64,000 bases of DNA from JAWHTC01 sp032586155 (GCF_032586155.1 NZ_JAWHTC010000001.1:1178001-1242000), one strand, 5' to 3'. Counted from the stretch's first letter, positions 50,971 through 60,462 are shown. Program-made: numbers and translations. The notes: a model not told the origin generated them from the sequence alone.

Positions 50971-52797
50971 ATGAAACCAGTTTTTTTCCAGCCGCGCTTG
51001 GCCGGATTGGCGCTTTTTGGCCTGCTCTTGCAGGTTGCAAACCCGCCGCTTCCGGCCGAGGCCGAGCCGTCTTACGGGTTATCTATGTATGGTGCCCCGG
51101 CCCTACCACAGGATTTTGTGTCGCTGCCCTATGCAAATCCCGAGGCCCCCAAGGGCGGGCGAATCACTGTCGGTAATACCGGGGGGTTCGATTCGCTCAA
51201 TCCCTTCATCCTGAAGGGCACCGTGCCCTGGCAACTGCGCTTTCTTGGCTACGAGAGCCTGATGGGCCGCAACCATGACGAGGCATTCGCGCTTTACGGC
51301 CTACTCGCCGAATCGGTGGAGACCGGCCCGAACCGTGAATGGGTCGAGTTCACCCTGCGTGAAGAGGCCCGATTCTCGGATGGCAGCCCGGTGACGCTCG
51401 ACGATGTGATCTGGTCCTACGAGACCCTCGGCACGGAAGGCCACCCCCGCTATCAGCGTGGGTTCTGGGAGGGGGTCGAACGGATCGAGGCCACCGGCCC
51501 GCGCAGCCTTCGGATCAGTTTCCATACAGCCAACCGGGAACTGGCCCTAGTTGCAGGCATGCGGCCGATCCTGAAGAAATCACAATGGCAGGGACGCGAT
51601 TTCACCGCCTCTGGCTTCGAGGCTCCGATCGGTACCGGACCTTACGTGATCGATGGCTTTGAACCCGGAAAATACGTCCGCATGAAACGCAACCCCGAGT
51701 ATTGGGGCCGCGATCTGCCGTTGATGCGTGGCCGGGCCAATCTCGATGAGATCAGGATCGAATTCTATGGCGACGACGCGGTGCTTTTCGAAGGTTTCAA
51801 AGCCGGAGAACTGACGGTCCTGCGCGAGTTCAACGCCGAGAAATGGGCCACGCAATACGACTTTCCAGCCGTAGCCTCGGGCGAGGTCATCAAATCCGAA
51901 ATCCCCGATGGAAAACCGTCGGGCATCACCGGCTTCGTGATGAATACCCGCCGCGCACCGTTTGACGATTGGCGGGTGCGGCAGGCGCTGATCCTGGCGT
52001 TCAATTTTGAATACATGAACGACACCATCACCGGCGGGCGGCAAGCCCGGATCACATCGTACTTTTCCGGTAGCGACCTGGGGATGCGTCCGGGCCGGGC
52101 CGAGGGGCGTGTACGTGAGCTGCTCGCCCCCTTTGCTGATGAGTTGTTGCCCGGTGTTCTTGAAGGCTACGATCTGCCTGTATCGAACGGCACCGAGCGC
52201 AACCGCAAGAACCTGCGCCAGGCGGTCAAGCTTTTGGCCGAAGCTGGTTGGAGCGCCAAGGACGGCGTGATGAAGAACGCCGATGGCGTTCCGTTTGCAT
52301 TCAAGGTCCTGTTGCGCCAGGGCGCGCGCGAGAAACAGGCCTTTATCAACATCTTCATTCAGGCGCTGTCGCGGATCGGGATCAACGCGCAGATCGAAAC
52401 CGTGGACAACGCGCAGTACTTCAAACGGCTCGAGACCTATGATTTCGACATGACTGATATTCGCCGCGGGTTTACCCTGTCCCCCGGCAATGAACAGAAG
52501 CTTTATTGGGGCGCCAAAGGTGTTGAAACCCCGGGCTCCCGGAACCTGATGGGCATGAACGTGCCTGCGGCCGAAGCCATGATCGATCACATGCTGGCCA
52601 CCGAAGATATTGACCAGTTTACTGCGGCGGTGCGCGCTCTGGACCGGGTCCTGATCGCTGGTCGCTATGTAATCCCGACCTATAGTTACGGCATGCGCCG
52701 GATCGCCCACTCCAAGCAGCTGCACTACCCTGAGCGCATTCCAATCAACGGGGATGGCCCATGGTTCATGCCCGATGTCTGGTGGTATCAGGAGTGA
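50971..52797 (+). CDS. Peptide ABC transporter substrate-binding protein (YejA-like)
   Basis: A 608-residue periplasmic binding protein of SBP_bac_5. Signal peptide to about 30. Motifs: FDSLNPFILKGTVPW, LREEARFSDGSPVTLDDVIWSYETL, GTGPYVIDGFEPGKYVRMKRNPEYWGRDLP; these match YejA, the binder for peptides and microcin C, more than simple OppA. No permease or ATPase genes are adjacent, so it is either an orphan binding protein or its partners lie elsewhere. Single gene before arsC. Confidence 0.9.
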   Translation: MKPVFFQPRLAGLALFGLLLQVANPPLPAEAEPSYGLSMYGAPALPQDFVSLPYANPEAPKGGRITVGNTGGFDSLNPFILKGTVPWQLRFLGYESLMGRNHDEAFALYGLLAESVETGPNREWVEFTLREEARFSDGSPVTLDDVIWSYETLGTEGHPRYQRGFWEGVERIEATGPRSLRISFHTANRELALVAGMRPILKKSQWQGRDFTASGFEAPIGTGPYVIDGFEPGKYVRMKRNPEYWGRDLPLMRGRANLDEIRIEFYGDDAVLFEGFKAGELTVLREFNAEKWATQYDFPAVASGEVIKSEIPDGKPSGITGFVMNTRRAPFDDWRVRQALILAFNFEYMNDTITGGRQARITSYFSGSDLGMRPGRAEGRVRELLAPFADELLPGVLEGYDLPVSNGTERNRKNLRQAVKLLAEAGWSAKDGVMKNADGVPFAFKVLLRQGAREKQAFINIFIQALSRIGINAQIETVDNAQYFKRLETYDFDMTDIRRGFTLSPGNEQKLYWGAKGVETPGSRNLMGMNVPAAEAMIDHMLATEDIDQFTAAVRALDRVLIAGRYVIPTYSYGMRRIAHSKQLHYPERIPINGDGPWFMPDVWWYQE

Positions 52798-52838
52798 GCC
52801 GTCATCAGGTTGTTACATATCCTATCTAAACGGGCGCC

Positions 52839-53327
52839 ATGAAAATCCTTGTTCTCTGTACCGGCAACTCGGCCCGGTCGATCCTTCTCGAAGCTTTGCT
52901 CAACCGGCTGGAAAAAGGTCGTATCACCGCTTTTTCGGCCGGCTCCAATCCGACCGGCGCGGTTCACCCGCAATCTTTGAAACTCCTGGGTGGCAAGGGC
53001 TATGATCTGAGCGGCGCCCGGTCGAAGAGCTGGGACGAATTCGCCGCCCCAGGGGCGCCTGAGCTCGACATCGTGATCACTGTCTGTGCCAGTGCAGCAG
53101 GCGAGGTTTGCCCAATCTGGCCCAGCACCACGCCCGGCAAACCGCTGCGTGCCCACTGGGGCGTGGATGATCCCGCCGTCGCTGACGAGACAGATTGGCA
53201 AGACGCCTTCCAGACGGCCTATGATATTCTGGACCGCCGGGCGCAGGCTTTGCTTGACCTGCCACTTGAGGATATGAAAGCTGACGCGATGAAAACCGCG
53301 CTGGACAGGATCGGGACGCTTCCATGA
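52839..53327 (+). CDS. arsC: Arsenate reductase ArsC (low-molecular-weight phosphatase fold)
   Basis: A 162-residue cytosolic enzyme reducing arsenate to arsenite. The phosphatase loop C7-TGNSA-R13 is complete, and further cysteines in TVCASAAGEVCP could complete the thioredoxin-type redox relay. Its stop overlaps the aquaporin start (53324), so they form an operon. ArsR and other arsenic genes are not in the window. Confidence 0.88.
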   Translation: MKILVLCTGNSARSILLEALLNRLEKGRITAFSAGSNPTGAVHPQSLKLLGGKGYDLSGARSKSWDEFAAPGAPELDIVITVCASAAGEVCPIWPSTTPGKPLRAHWGVDDPAVADETDWQDAFQTAYDILDRRAQALLDLPLEDMKADAMKTALDRIGTLP

Positions 53328-53971
53328 CACAGAAATTGATGGCCGAGTTCATCGGCACCGCTTTCCTGCTGATCGGCGTGGTCGGATCGGGCATCATGGC
53401 CGAGACCTTGTCGGACGGGAATGTCGCGCTTGCGCTTCTGGCCAATGCGATTGCCACCGGTGCGATGCTCTATGCCATCATCACCACCATGGGGCCGATC
53501 TCGGGGGCACATTTCAATCCCGCCGTTACCCTAGCCTTTGCCTTGCGCGGCGAACATGCCTGGAAGGACGTGTTGCCTTACATCGCAGTTCAGATTGTCG
53601 GGGGTATCATCGGCGTCTGGGCTGCCCATATCATGTTCGATCTTTCGATCCTGCAGACATCCACCACGATGCACCGTACCGGCACTGCACAGTGGTTTTC
53701 CGAGGTAATCGCCACTTTCGGCCTGCTGTTCGTGATCTTTGGCGGGGTGCGTCACAAACCAGACACCGTGCCGACGCTGGTCGGGCTCTATATCACCGGG
53801 GCCTACTGGTTCACGTCATCCACCAGCTTCGCCAATCCGGCGGTCACCATCGCCCGCGGCTTTTCCGACACGTTTGCCGGTATCTATCCTGGGCACGCGC
53901 CGATGTTCATTGTGATGCAGATCGTGGCGGTGGGGATCGGTCATGTGGTGTTGACGCGCCTGTTCCGCTAG
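53324..53971 (+). CDS. aqpS: Aquaglyceroporin of the AqpS type (arsenite channel)
   Basis: A 215-residue MIP channel with six spans. The two NPA boxes are HFNPAVT and FANPAVTIARG. In Sinorhizobium meliloti an aquaglyceroporin (AqpS) in the ars operon lets arsenite leave the cell instead of ArsB. Co-location with arsC suggests the same role here. Small-solute or water transport is the alternative. Overlaps arsC by 4 bases. Confidence 0.85.
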   Translation: MTQKLMAEFIGTAFLLIGVVGSGIMAETLSDGNVALALLANAIATGAMLYAIITTMGPISGAHFNPAVTLAFALRGEHAWKDVLPYIAVQIVGGIIGVWAAHIMFDLSILQTSTTMHRTGTAQWFSEVIATFGLLFVIFGGVRHKPDTVPTLVGLYITGAYWFTSSTSFANPAVTIARGFSDTFAGIYPGHAPMFIVMQIVAVGIGHVVLTRLFR

Positions 53972-53987
53972 CTGCGCTTCGGCGCCG

Positions 53988-54746
53988 TCAGGTTTCTCCG
54001 CGGAGCTTTTTCAGCACAATGTCGCAGGCGTCTTGCCAAGCTTCGGGCATGTCCTGCGATTCCAGATGATTCAAACCCGCTTCGGTGATGCCGCCGGGAG
54101 TGCAGAGGCTGGTCAGGATCTCATCCATTGACGCCTCATGTTCGCTTTGCATCCGCCCTGCCGCAACAAAGGTCCGGGCCACCAGCTGCCGGGCCAGCGC
54201 CGGGTCAAGACCATGATTGGCGCTCCAATCGACCCCGGTGCGGATCAGGGCCTGCGCCCACCCGTAGATGGCGGCGCTGACCGTTGCGGTTTCGAACTGG
54301 TCTTCCGATTGCAGCGCGATGGTACTGCCAATGGCATCAAGAAGTGGTCGCAGCTCGGGTCGCATCGGAAAGACAACCGTCGGGCTGGCGCCCAGTTCGG
54401 AGGCGGTCAGCGGCATGATCCGCACAACAGCTGCCGGGGCGGCTTCAGCTGCCAGTTGCTTGAGTGTTACGCCTGCGCAGGCTGAGACCAGCACCTGCCC
54501 TGCTCGCCAGGGAAGGCCGCGCACAGCTGCGCCGGCATCGGCAGGACGCACCGCAAGCAACACGATATCGCACTGATCAACCAGTGTGCGGTTGTCAGGC
54601 GTCAGCACGAAATCATACCGCTGGGCCAGGTCAGGTCCGTGACCACGCGGCGAAAGGTGAATATCTGAAGGGGTGATACCGGCCTTCGACAGCCCCCTGA
54701 GGATCGAACCGGCAAGATGCCCGACACCGATGACTCCCAGTTTCAT
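53988..54746 (-). CDS. Pyrroline-5-carboxylate reductase-like protein
   Basis: A 252-residue cytosolic NAD(P)-binding protein of the ProC fold: Rossmann GVIGVGHLAGSILRGL, later LLAVRPADAG and VVRIMPLTASELG, and the C-terminal helix region CTPGGITEAGLNHLE. The Rossmann part is good but the chain is shorter and divergent from housekeeping ProC, so a different imino acid or ketone substrate is possible. It diverges from the B12 mutase-like gene; the shared region is only 120 bp, so joint regulation is likely. Confidence 0.75.
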   Translation of the reverse strand: MKLGVIGVGHLAGSILRGLSKAGITPSDIHLSPRGHGPDLAQRYDFVLTPDNRTLVDQCDIVLLAVRPADAGAAVRGLPWRAGQVLVSACAGVTLKQLAAEAAPAAVVRIMPLTASELGASPTVVFPMRPELRPLLDAIGSTIALQSEDQFETATVSAAIYGWAQALIRTGVDWSANHGLDPALARQLVARTFVAAGRMQSEHEASMDEILTSLCTPGGITEAGLNHLESQDMPEAWQDACDIVLKKLRGET

Positions 54747-54865
54747 GGCCCTGCCCTCCGTTCATACCCGACCTGTGCATGGGTCAATCAATGACACGCG
54801 TTGCCGGCCTCGCGCAAACTGTTAGGTTTGTCCGAACCCTTGCAACCAACGTGGAGAGCTTCCAG

Positions 54866-56605
54866 ATGAAGCCAGACCTCGTTTTAACCGCCCCCGACAT
54901 GCAGCCCGGTGCCGATCTTTTGGCGACTGGACGGCGCATGGCCGGGGATTGGCCGATGGGGCGGAGCCTGTTTCTGGACAGTCAGAACGTCGCCTCTGAG
55001 GCCGAGTACAAGCGGCGAGAGGCGGCAAAGGGTCGGATCATGCAGCACGCCCATATTGGCTTCCGCAGCCTCGATCGCACGATCGGCGCCATCGAGCATC
55101 TGCACGAAGCGGTCCGAAAGCATGACGCCCGGATCGATCGGTTCGGTATTACCCTCGACTGGTCGATGGGATACCCGCCAGAGCAGCGTGACCGCGCAAA
55201 TCGTGGCACCGGCATCGTGCTGAGCGGTCCCGAGGATTTTCTCAAGATCACGAATGCCAGCCCCGCCGCGGCCCATTTCGGGGATTTCATGCTCGGCCTG
55301 CCCGGTGCGCTGCACAATGTCCGCGCCGCCATTGTTGCCGGGGCCACGGCGATCGGCAATCTGGGTCAGTATTTCACCTTTCGCCTGCCCTATTGGGATG
55401 ATGATGTCGCTACCACCGAGGCTACGGTCACCGCACTGGGCCTGATCGCAGCACAGGAGGCCGAAATTCTGGTGCACTCCAATCTGGATGACGGTTTTGC
55501 CGGGCTGTTTGTCGACATGACAAGCGCATTTGGAATGATGCTGATCGAAAAGCACATCATCGAAGACCTGATCGGCGCGCGCGCTTCGTTCTGCTTTGGT
55601 CACCATTTTTCATCTCCGCTGACACGGACCGCTTTCCACGCCGCACTGGCGCAGAAAGTGGAAACACCCGGAACAATGCTTTTCGGCAATACAGTTGCTT
55701 ACCGTGGCGCACCAGCTGCGAATTATGCCAGCCTTGCCAGCTATCTGCTGTCCGATATCGCGGCGCTGATGCGCGCCCCGACCGGCCATGCCATCAATCC
55801 GGTGCCCGTCACCGAAAACCTTCGTATTCCCGATGTTGACGAGATCCTCGACGCGCAGATCTTTGCCGCGCGTCTTGCAGAACATGCCGTGGACCATGTC
55901 GACTTGATGAATCGTGACATCATCGAACAGGCAGCCCAAGCGTTGATTGACGGCGGCCAGCGCTTTGCCCGCGCAGCCTTGACAGGTCTGGCCCAGCGTG
56001 GGGTTGATACGGCTGACCCGGCCGCGCTGATGCTGGCCTTGAGACGGCTTGGTGCTAAACGAATGGAGGCGCTTTGGGGGCAAGGTCGGCTAATCGGACC
56101 CGGCAGGCAGCCGCTGATCCCTGCAGATTGGGCCGAGGCGCTCAACGGGATGGCCGATGCCTGGCTGCGAGACGCCACGTGGAACGCGAGTAGCTTCTCG
56201 GGCCTGAAGATTGTACTTGGGACCACGGACGTACACGAGCATGGAGCCTATCTTGTCGGCAGAACGTTGGAAGGACTTGGGGCCGATGTTGTCGACGCCG
56301 GTGTATCGCTTGATGCGGAAACCCTGGTGGCACGAGCCTGCGCCGAGAATGCCGATATTCTTGCGATCAGCACCTATAACGGCATCGCCTTGCGCTATAC
56401 CCAGGCCGTAGTGGACGCGTTGAACCACCGCAATCGTGACATGCCGGTCATGATCGGAGGCAAGCTTAATCAAATCTCGGACAGTTCCAATTCCGATTTA
56501 CCAACGGATGTCAGCAATGATATCCGGATCCTTGGCGCCGCGCCCTGCGCCAATCTCGACGACATGCTTGCCACGCTCGAAAAGATCGCCCGCGCATCAC
56601 GCTAG
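54866..56605 (+). CDS. Single-chain cobalamin-dependent mutase-like enzyme (glutamate mutase or methyleneglutarate mutase-like)
   Basis: A 579-residue cytosolic protein. The C-terminal about 130 residues are a cobalamin-binding domain with the DxHxxG motif (Asp455, His457, Gly460 in DVHEHGAYLVG). The N-terminal about 420 residues read as a TIM-barrel domain; the AGATAIGNLGQYFTFRLPYWDDD segment resembles the large subunit of glutamate mutase, which is normally a separate chain (MutE plus MutS). Fusion of both parts at this length also recalls 2-methyleneglutarate mutase. The arginine cluster that binds glutamate is not evident, so the substrate probably differs. ATG 54866 follows GGAGAG at 8 bases and is preferred to 54779. 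No B12 riboswitch is visible upstream. Confidence 0.65.
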   Translation: MKPDLVLTAPDMQPGADLLATGRRMAGDWPMGRSLFLDSQNVASEAEYKRREAAKGRIMQHAHIGFRSLDRTIGAIEHLHEAVRKHDARIDRFGITLDWSMGYPPEQRDRANRGTGIVLSGPEDFLKITNASPAAAHFGDFMLGLPGALHNVRAAIVAGATAIGNLGQYFTFRLPYWDDDVATTEATVTALGLIAAQEAEILVHSNLDDGFAGLFVDMTSAFGMMLIEKHIIEDLIGARASFCFGHHFSSPLTRTAFHAALAQKVETPGTMLFGNTVAYRGAPAANYASLASYLLSDIAALMRAPTGHAINPVPVTENLRIPDVDEILDAQIFAARLAEHAVDHVDLMNRDIIEQAAQALIDGGQRFARAALTGLAQRGVDTADPAALMLALRRLGAKRMEALWGQGRLIGPGRQPLIPADWAEALNGMADAWLRDATWNASSFSGLKIVLGTTDVHEHGAYLVGRTLEGLGADVVDAGVSLDAETLVARACAENADILAISTYNGIALRYTQAVVDALNHRNRDMPVMIGGKLNQISDSSNSDLPTDVSNDIRILGAAPCANLDDMLATLEKIARASR

Positions 56606-56609
56606 GTCT

Positions 56610-57452
56610 TTACGTCCAGGTTAGAACCTTGTGATCGACGCAGGTGATGAAGCGTCCGGCGGTGATGCGATAGTTGGTCGGACTGTTCTCGACCCCGTGC
56701 AGGTAGGAAGCGTTCATGAAATAAAGATCGCCGCGCCGAATCTTGACGCGGACTTTTTCGAACTGGTCAGCATAGTCGATCGGATAAGGGTAACCGGTTT
56801 TTTCCAGCCCCAACTTGGCGCGTACCGCGTCATCGGGGCGATGGTTCCACATCACCGTTGCGCTGCCTTCAGCATCGTCGGCGATGCACAGATTGACGGC
56901 GACCGTGTGTTTGCCTGCACCGATCTCGAACCCGTCTTCGGCGGCCTGGGCCACCTGGGCACTGTCATCATGGGGGTGCAGCGTCATCGCCCCATTGTCG
57001 AGCCATTTCCGGGTGGTGGCAAAGTTGCCCTGCCCCCCTAGGTGGCGGGCCTGGCGGTAAAGCTTGCCGCGTTTTAGGAACGCCCGCTCGAGCGCGTCGT
57101 CGAAAAACAGGTTCTGCACGGTCTTGGCGGCCAGAACCGAGTACAGGTCGATCACATGTTCCATGTGCTTGACGGTTTCGCGGACATACTCTTCGCCGTT
57201 GCGCTGGAACTGGGTGGACCCGATCTGCTGGTTGCGCACCAGACCATCTTCGCCGCGGTCACTGCCATCTGCGGCAATGATCTGGTTGAAACGTTGTTCC
57301 AGCTTGCGACAATCGTCGAGATCGGCAAAATCCCGAAGCACGACCAGGCGGATACCATCCACGCCGCCCTGCTCGATGAACTGAGTCAACAGGTCGGCAT
57401 CGTATTCGCCCTTTGCGCATTCGAGAATACCAATCGATTGATCGTCAAGCAT
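56610..57452 (-). CDS. 2OG-Fe(II) oxygenase-like protein
   Basis: A 280-residue putative iron oxygenase of the double-stranded beta-helix fold. The iron ligands are probably His161 and Asp163 (HPHDD, residues 159-163) with His252 (YLHGVENS); Arg262, ten residues later, fits the 2-oxoglutarate anchor. The lipid, amino acid or peptide substrate is unknown. Its start at ATG 57452 follows a GGGGGTGG site. It is convergent with the mutase-like gene, their stops five bases apart, hinting at a shared context but not a shared operon. Confidence 0.75.
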   Translation of the reverse strand: MLDDQSIGILECAKGEYDADLLTQFIEQGGVDGIRLVVLRDFADLDDCRKLEQRFNQIIAADGSDRGEDGLVRNQQIGSTQFQRNGEEYVRETVKHMEHVIDLYSVLAAKTVQNLFFDDALERAFLKRGKLYRQARHLGGQGNFATTRKWLDNGAMTLHPHDDSAQVAQAAEDGFEIGAGKHTVAVNLCIADDAEGSATVMWNHRPDDAVRAKLGLEKTGYPYPIDYADQFEKVRVKIRRGDLYFMNASYLHGVENSPTNYRITAGRFITCVDHKVLTWT

Positions 57453-57622
57453 GTCCACCCCCAATTGTGTTTCCGATCACGCGCTCACGCACCACTTTGC
57501 TCCCCTTTAACGCGAAGTGCACGCCACAGCTACAGAAAATATTGCACCTCGACACCCGCGAAGAACCGACTTCTTATAGAAGCGAGCCCCGTTTTCTCCC
57601 TTTGAGCCTGCACAGGTGCCCC

Positions 57623-58603
57623 ATGATCCCTTATTCCATTCTTGATCTTTCGCCCATTCCCGAAGGGGGCAGTGCAAGTGACGCGCTGTGGCGAACCGGT
57701 GAGCTGGCGCGACACGCCGAAGCCTGGGGGTACAAGCGCTACTGGCTGGCTGAGCATCACAACATGCCCGGTATTGCATCATCCGCAACCGCAGTGTTGA
57801 TCGCGCATGTGGCCAGTCAAACCGAAACGATACGGGTCGGCTCCGGCGGGGTAATGTTGCCCAACCATGCGCCGCTGGTGATTGCCGAACAGTTCGGCAC
57901 CCTGTCCACGCTTTACGGTGATCGGATCGATCTGGGTCTAGGCCGCGCACCGGGAACCGATGCGCGAACCGCCCATGCCCTGCGCCGTGGTCGGATGGAG
58001 GACAATTTCCCGGACGAGGTGGTCGAACTTCTGGGCTATCTCAGCCCCTCGGTTGCCGACCAACCGGTGCGCGCCATTCCCGGCGAAGGTACCAAGGTGC
58101 CGGTCTGGATTCTGGGCTCATCGCTCTTTGGGGCGCAACTGGCGGCCCATCTTGGCCTGCCCTACGCCTTTGCCTCGCATTTTGCACCCGACGCGTTGGA
58201 ACCGGCCATCCAGACCTATCGCGAGAGGTTCCAACCCGGCCTGACCAAGGCGCCGTGTTTCATGCTGGCGGTCAACGTCTTTGCCGCCGACACGGATGTC
58301 GACGCCCACCGGCTGCGGTCCTCGCAGCTCTTGGGCTTCATCAACCTGCGAACCGGACGCCCGGGCCCGCTTCCAGCGCCCGTTGATGACATTGCAACGG
58401 TCGCGACGCCGCAGGTCGTGCAAACCGCCGATTCTCAGTTGCGTGTCGCCGCGGTTGGGGCGCCGGACACGGTACGCGCGCAGCTCGCGGCAATGATCGA
58501 ACGCTACCAACCGGACGAGTTGATCCTGACCGGACAAATCCACGATCATGCGGCGCGGTTGAAAAGCTTCGAAATCGCGGCGGATATTCTGAAAAACCTG
58601 TGA
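57623..58603 (+). CDS. LLM class flavin-dependent oxidoreductase (MsnO8-type)
   Basis: A 326-residue bacterial-luciferase-like monooxygenase that uses reduced FMN. Motifs: LDLSPIPEG, GYKRYWLAEHHNMPGIASSA, RVGSGGVMLPNHAPLVIAEQFGTL and RIDLGLGRAPGTD give the MsnO8 subgroup. Substrate unknown. Start ATG 57623; the open frame extends further upstream as a run of ordinary sequence without a better start. Confidence 0.9.
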   Translation: MIPYSILDLSPIPEGGSASDALWRTGELARHAEAWGYKRYWLAEHHNMPGIASSATAVLIAHVASQTETIRVGSGGVMLPNHAPLVIAEQFGTLSTLYGDRIDLGLGRAPGTDARTAHALRRGRMEDNFPDEVVELLGYLSPSVADQPVRAIPGEGTKVPVWILGSSLFGAQLAAHLGLPYAFASHFAPDALEPAIQTYRERFQPGLTKAPCFMLAVNVFAADTDVDAHRLRSSQLLGFINLRTGRPGPLPAPVDDIATVATPQVVQTADSQLRVAAVGAPDTVRAQLAAMIERYQPDELILTGQIHDHAARLKSFEIAADILKNL

Positions 58604-58606
58604 AAG

Positions 58607-58683
<77 letters not shown>

Positions 58684-58778
58684 ACGGATCCGCTCTATAA
58701 CGACCCTGCCCGCCCCCCGCAATCACCAAATTCGCGGTTTTGCGGTGGACATTACCCGGCTGCGCGCAATGATGCGGC

Positions 58779-60272
58779 ATGGACAGGTTCAAGGTTTCGC
58801 TCTGGCTGTTGGTTTTGCTGCAGGCGGCTGTTTCGGCCGCCTCGCTTGTGGTGGAGATCGTGGCCGGTCGATTGTTGGCCCCGTATGTAGGCATGTCACT
58901 TTACACCTGGACCTCGGTCATTGCGGTGGTGCTGGCGGGGTTTTCGCTGGGTCATTGGATCGGCGGGAGACTGGCCGAACGTGCGGGCCGGGCGGCGCTG
59001 ACAGCCACCGGCTGGGCCTTGTTGGCGGCAGCCCTGACCACGGCGCTGGCGATCTTCCTGCTCCGGCTTCTGGCCGGCCCTGTGCTGCAGGGCGTGGACC
59101 ATCCGGTATGGGGCATCGCCATCCTGAGTTTTCTGGTGTTTTCCCTGCCATCGACCTTTGCTGGCATTCCGGCACCGGTGCTGGCCAAGATTGCCGTTGA
59201 ATCCGGCGATCGGCCCGGTCAGGCGCTCGGCGCGATCTTTGCGGCCGGGGCCGTGGGAGCAATTGCCGGTACGTTGTTGGCCGGGTTCCTGTTCATCTCG
59301 TGGCTGGGGTCAAGCCTTACCCTGGCGCTGGTCACGGTGATCTATGTTCTTGCTGCGCTGATCTGCCTGCAATTGGCGCGATCGCGATTGATCTGGGCCC
59401 TGCTGGCAATGGCAGTGGCCCTGGCCCTAGCGGGCAGCGCGCTTGCCCTGCCCAACCCCTGTACGGTCGAAAGCCGCTATTTCTGCCTGCGGTCGGTCGA
59501 TGTGTCCGCCAGTCCGGATCATCCTGCAAGACTAATGGTGATCGACCATCTTGCCCATGGCATATCATCCCGCGATGCGCCGCAGGTGCAGTTCACCGAA
59601 CATGCCGCGATGCTGGCCGCCCTGTCGCATATCCGCAGCGAGCGGCCGGATTTCTCAACGTTCTTCATCGGTGGTGGGTCCTATTCGATCCCGCGGGCCT
59701 TTGCCCTGAAAAACACCGGAGCACGCGTTGTCGCCGAGATCGACCCGGAAGTGACCGCCATGGCGATCCGTGATTTCTGGTTCGATCCCGAAACCGCGAC
59801 AATCCTGCATGAGGATGCGCGCCAAGCCCTAAAAACCCGGCCCCAGCGATATGACATCATCGTCGGCGACGCGTTCACCGACGTGGCAGTGCCCGCCCAC
59901 TTGGTCACCCGCGAGTTTTTTGAACTGGTCCAATCTCGACTCAGCCCAGGCGGCAGTTTCCTGATGAACGTGATTGACTACGAGGGACGCTTGCTTGCGC
60001 TGGCCTCGGTTGCGCGTACTCTGAGCGAAGTATTCCCGGAAATCGAAATCTGGACCAACACAACGCCACCTGCCCCCGGCGCGCGGGTCGTGTTTGTCAT
60101 TGCGGCCGGAGACACTACCAGCGAAGCGTCACGTGTCACGGTGCCGGCACCAGACCAGACCGAGTTCGGCGCGATTGCCCCGGGGTGGGTTTCCAAATTG
60201 ATCGCAGAAAAAGGGACGGTTCTGACCGACGACTATGCGCCGATCGACCGTCTGGTGGGACGGCCCGACTGA
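58779..60272 (+). CDS. Membrane-fused spermidine synthase-like protein
   Basis: A 497-residue protein: seven to eight N-terminal hydrophobic spans (1-225, MFS-like or transporter-like), then a soluble polyamine synthase-type domain (about 230-490). SAM/dcSAM motifs are IGGGSYSIPRAF, AEIDPEV and VGDAFTD; the Asp of the last is the usual catalytic residue. Such fused MFS-spermidine synthase proteins are common in proteobacteria but their products are mostly unproven. Single gene after tRNA-Arg. Confidence 0.88.
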   Translation: MDRFKVSLWLLVLLQAAVSAASLVVEIVAGRLLAPYVGMSLYTWTSVIAVVLAGFSLGHWIGGRLAERAGRAALTATGWALLAAALTTALAIFLLRLLAGPVLQGVDHPVWGIAILSFLVFSLPSTFAGIPAPVLAKIAVESGDRPGQALGAIFAAGAVGAIAGTLLAGFLFISWLGSSLTLALVTVIYVLAALICLQLARSRLIWALLAMAVALALAGSALALPNPCTVESRYFCLRSVDVSASPDHPARLMVIDHLAHGISSRDAPQVQFTEHAAMLAALSHIRSERPDFSTFFIGGGSYSIPRAFALKNTGARVVAEIDPEVTAMAIRDFWFDPETATILHEDARQALKTRPQRYDIIVGDAFTDVAVPAHLVTREFFELVQSRLSPGGSFLMNVIDYEGRLLALASVARTLSEVFPEIEIWTNTTPPAPGARVVFVIAAGDTTSEASRVTVPAPDQTEFGAIAPGWVSKLIAEKGTVLTDDYAPIDRLVGRPD

Positions 60273-60333
60273 TGCGTCGCGCCGTCCGTTTTCACTGTCC
60301 AAGCTGATACCTAAGGCCTGCGCCCCAGATCGC

Positions 60334-60462
60334 TTATTCTACAACGTTGCCGTATTTGTCGTAGGTCGGCTCAGGGGCGACCATCACTTCGGGCTCGGGC
60401 TGGGCACAAGCGGCGAGGAAACCGGCAGTTGCGAAGATGGCGGCGGCTTTGATCAACTTCAT
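60334..60462 (-). CDS. 42-residue lipoprotein
   Basis: Frame from ATG 60462 to TAA 60334, encoding a signal of about 18 residues with lipobox LAAC, then a short charged and proline-rich tail ending TYDKYGNVVE. A GGAG ribosome site is seven bases upstream. Too small for common gene finders. Small envelope lipoproteins of this type, with no known function, are frequent in Rhodobacteraceae. Confidence 0.75.
   Translation of the reverse strand: MKLIKAAAIFATAGFLAACAQPEPEVMVAPEPTYDKYGNVVE

Noticed and set aside
54747..54865. Cobalamin riboswitch upstream of the B12 mutase-like gene
   Set aside because: The 120-bp region shows no B12-box and is too short for the riboswitch fold.
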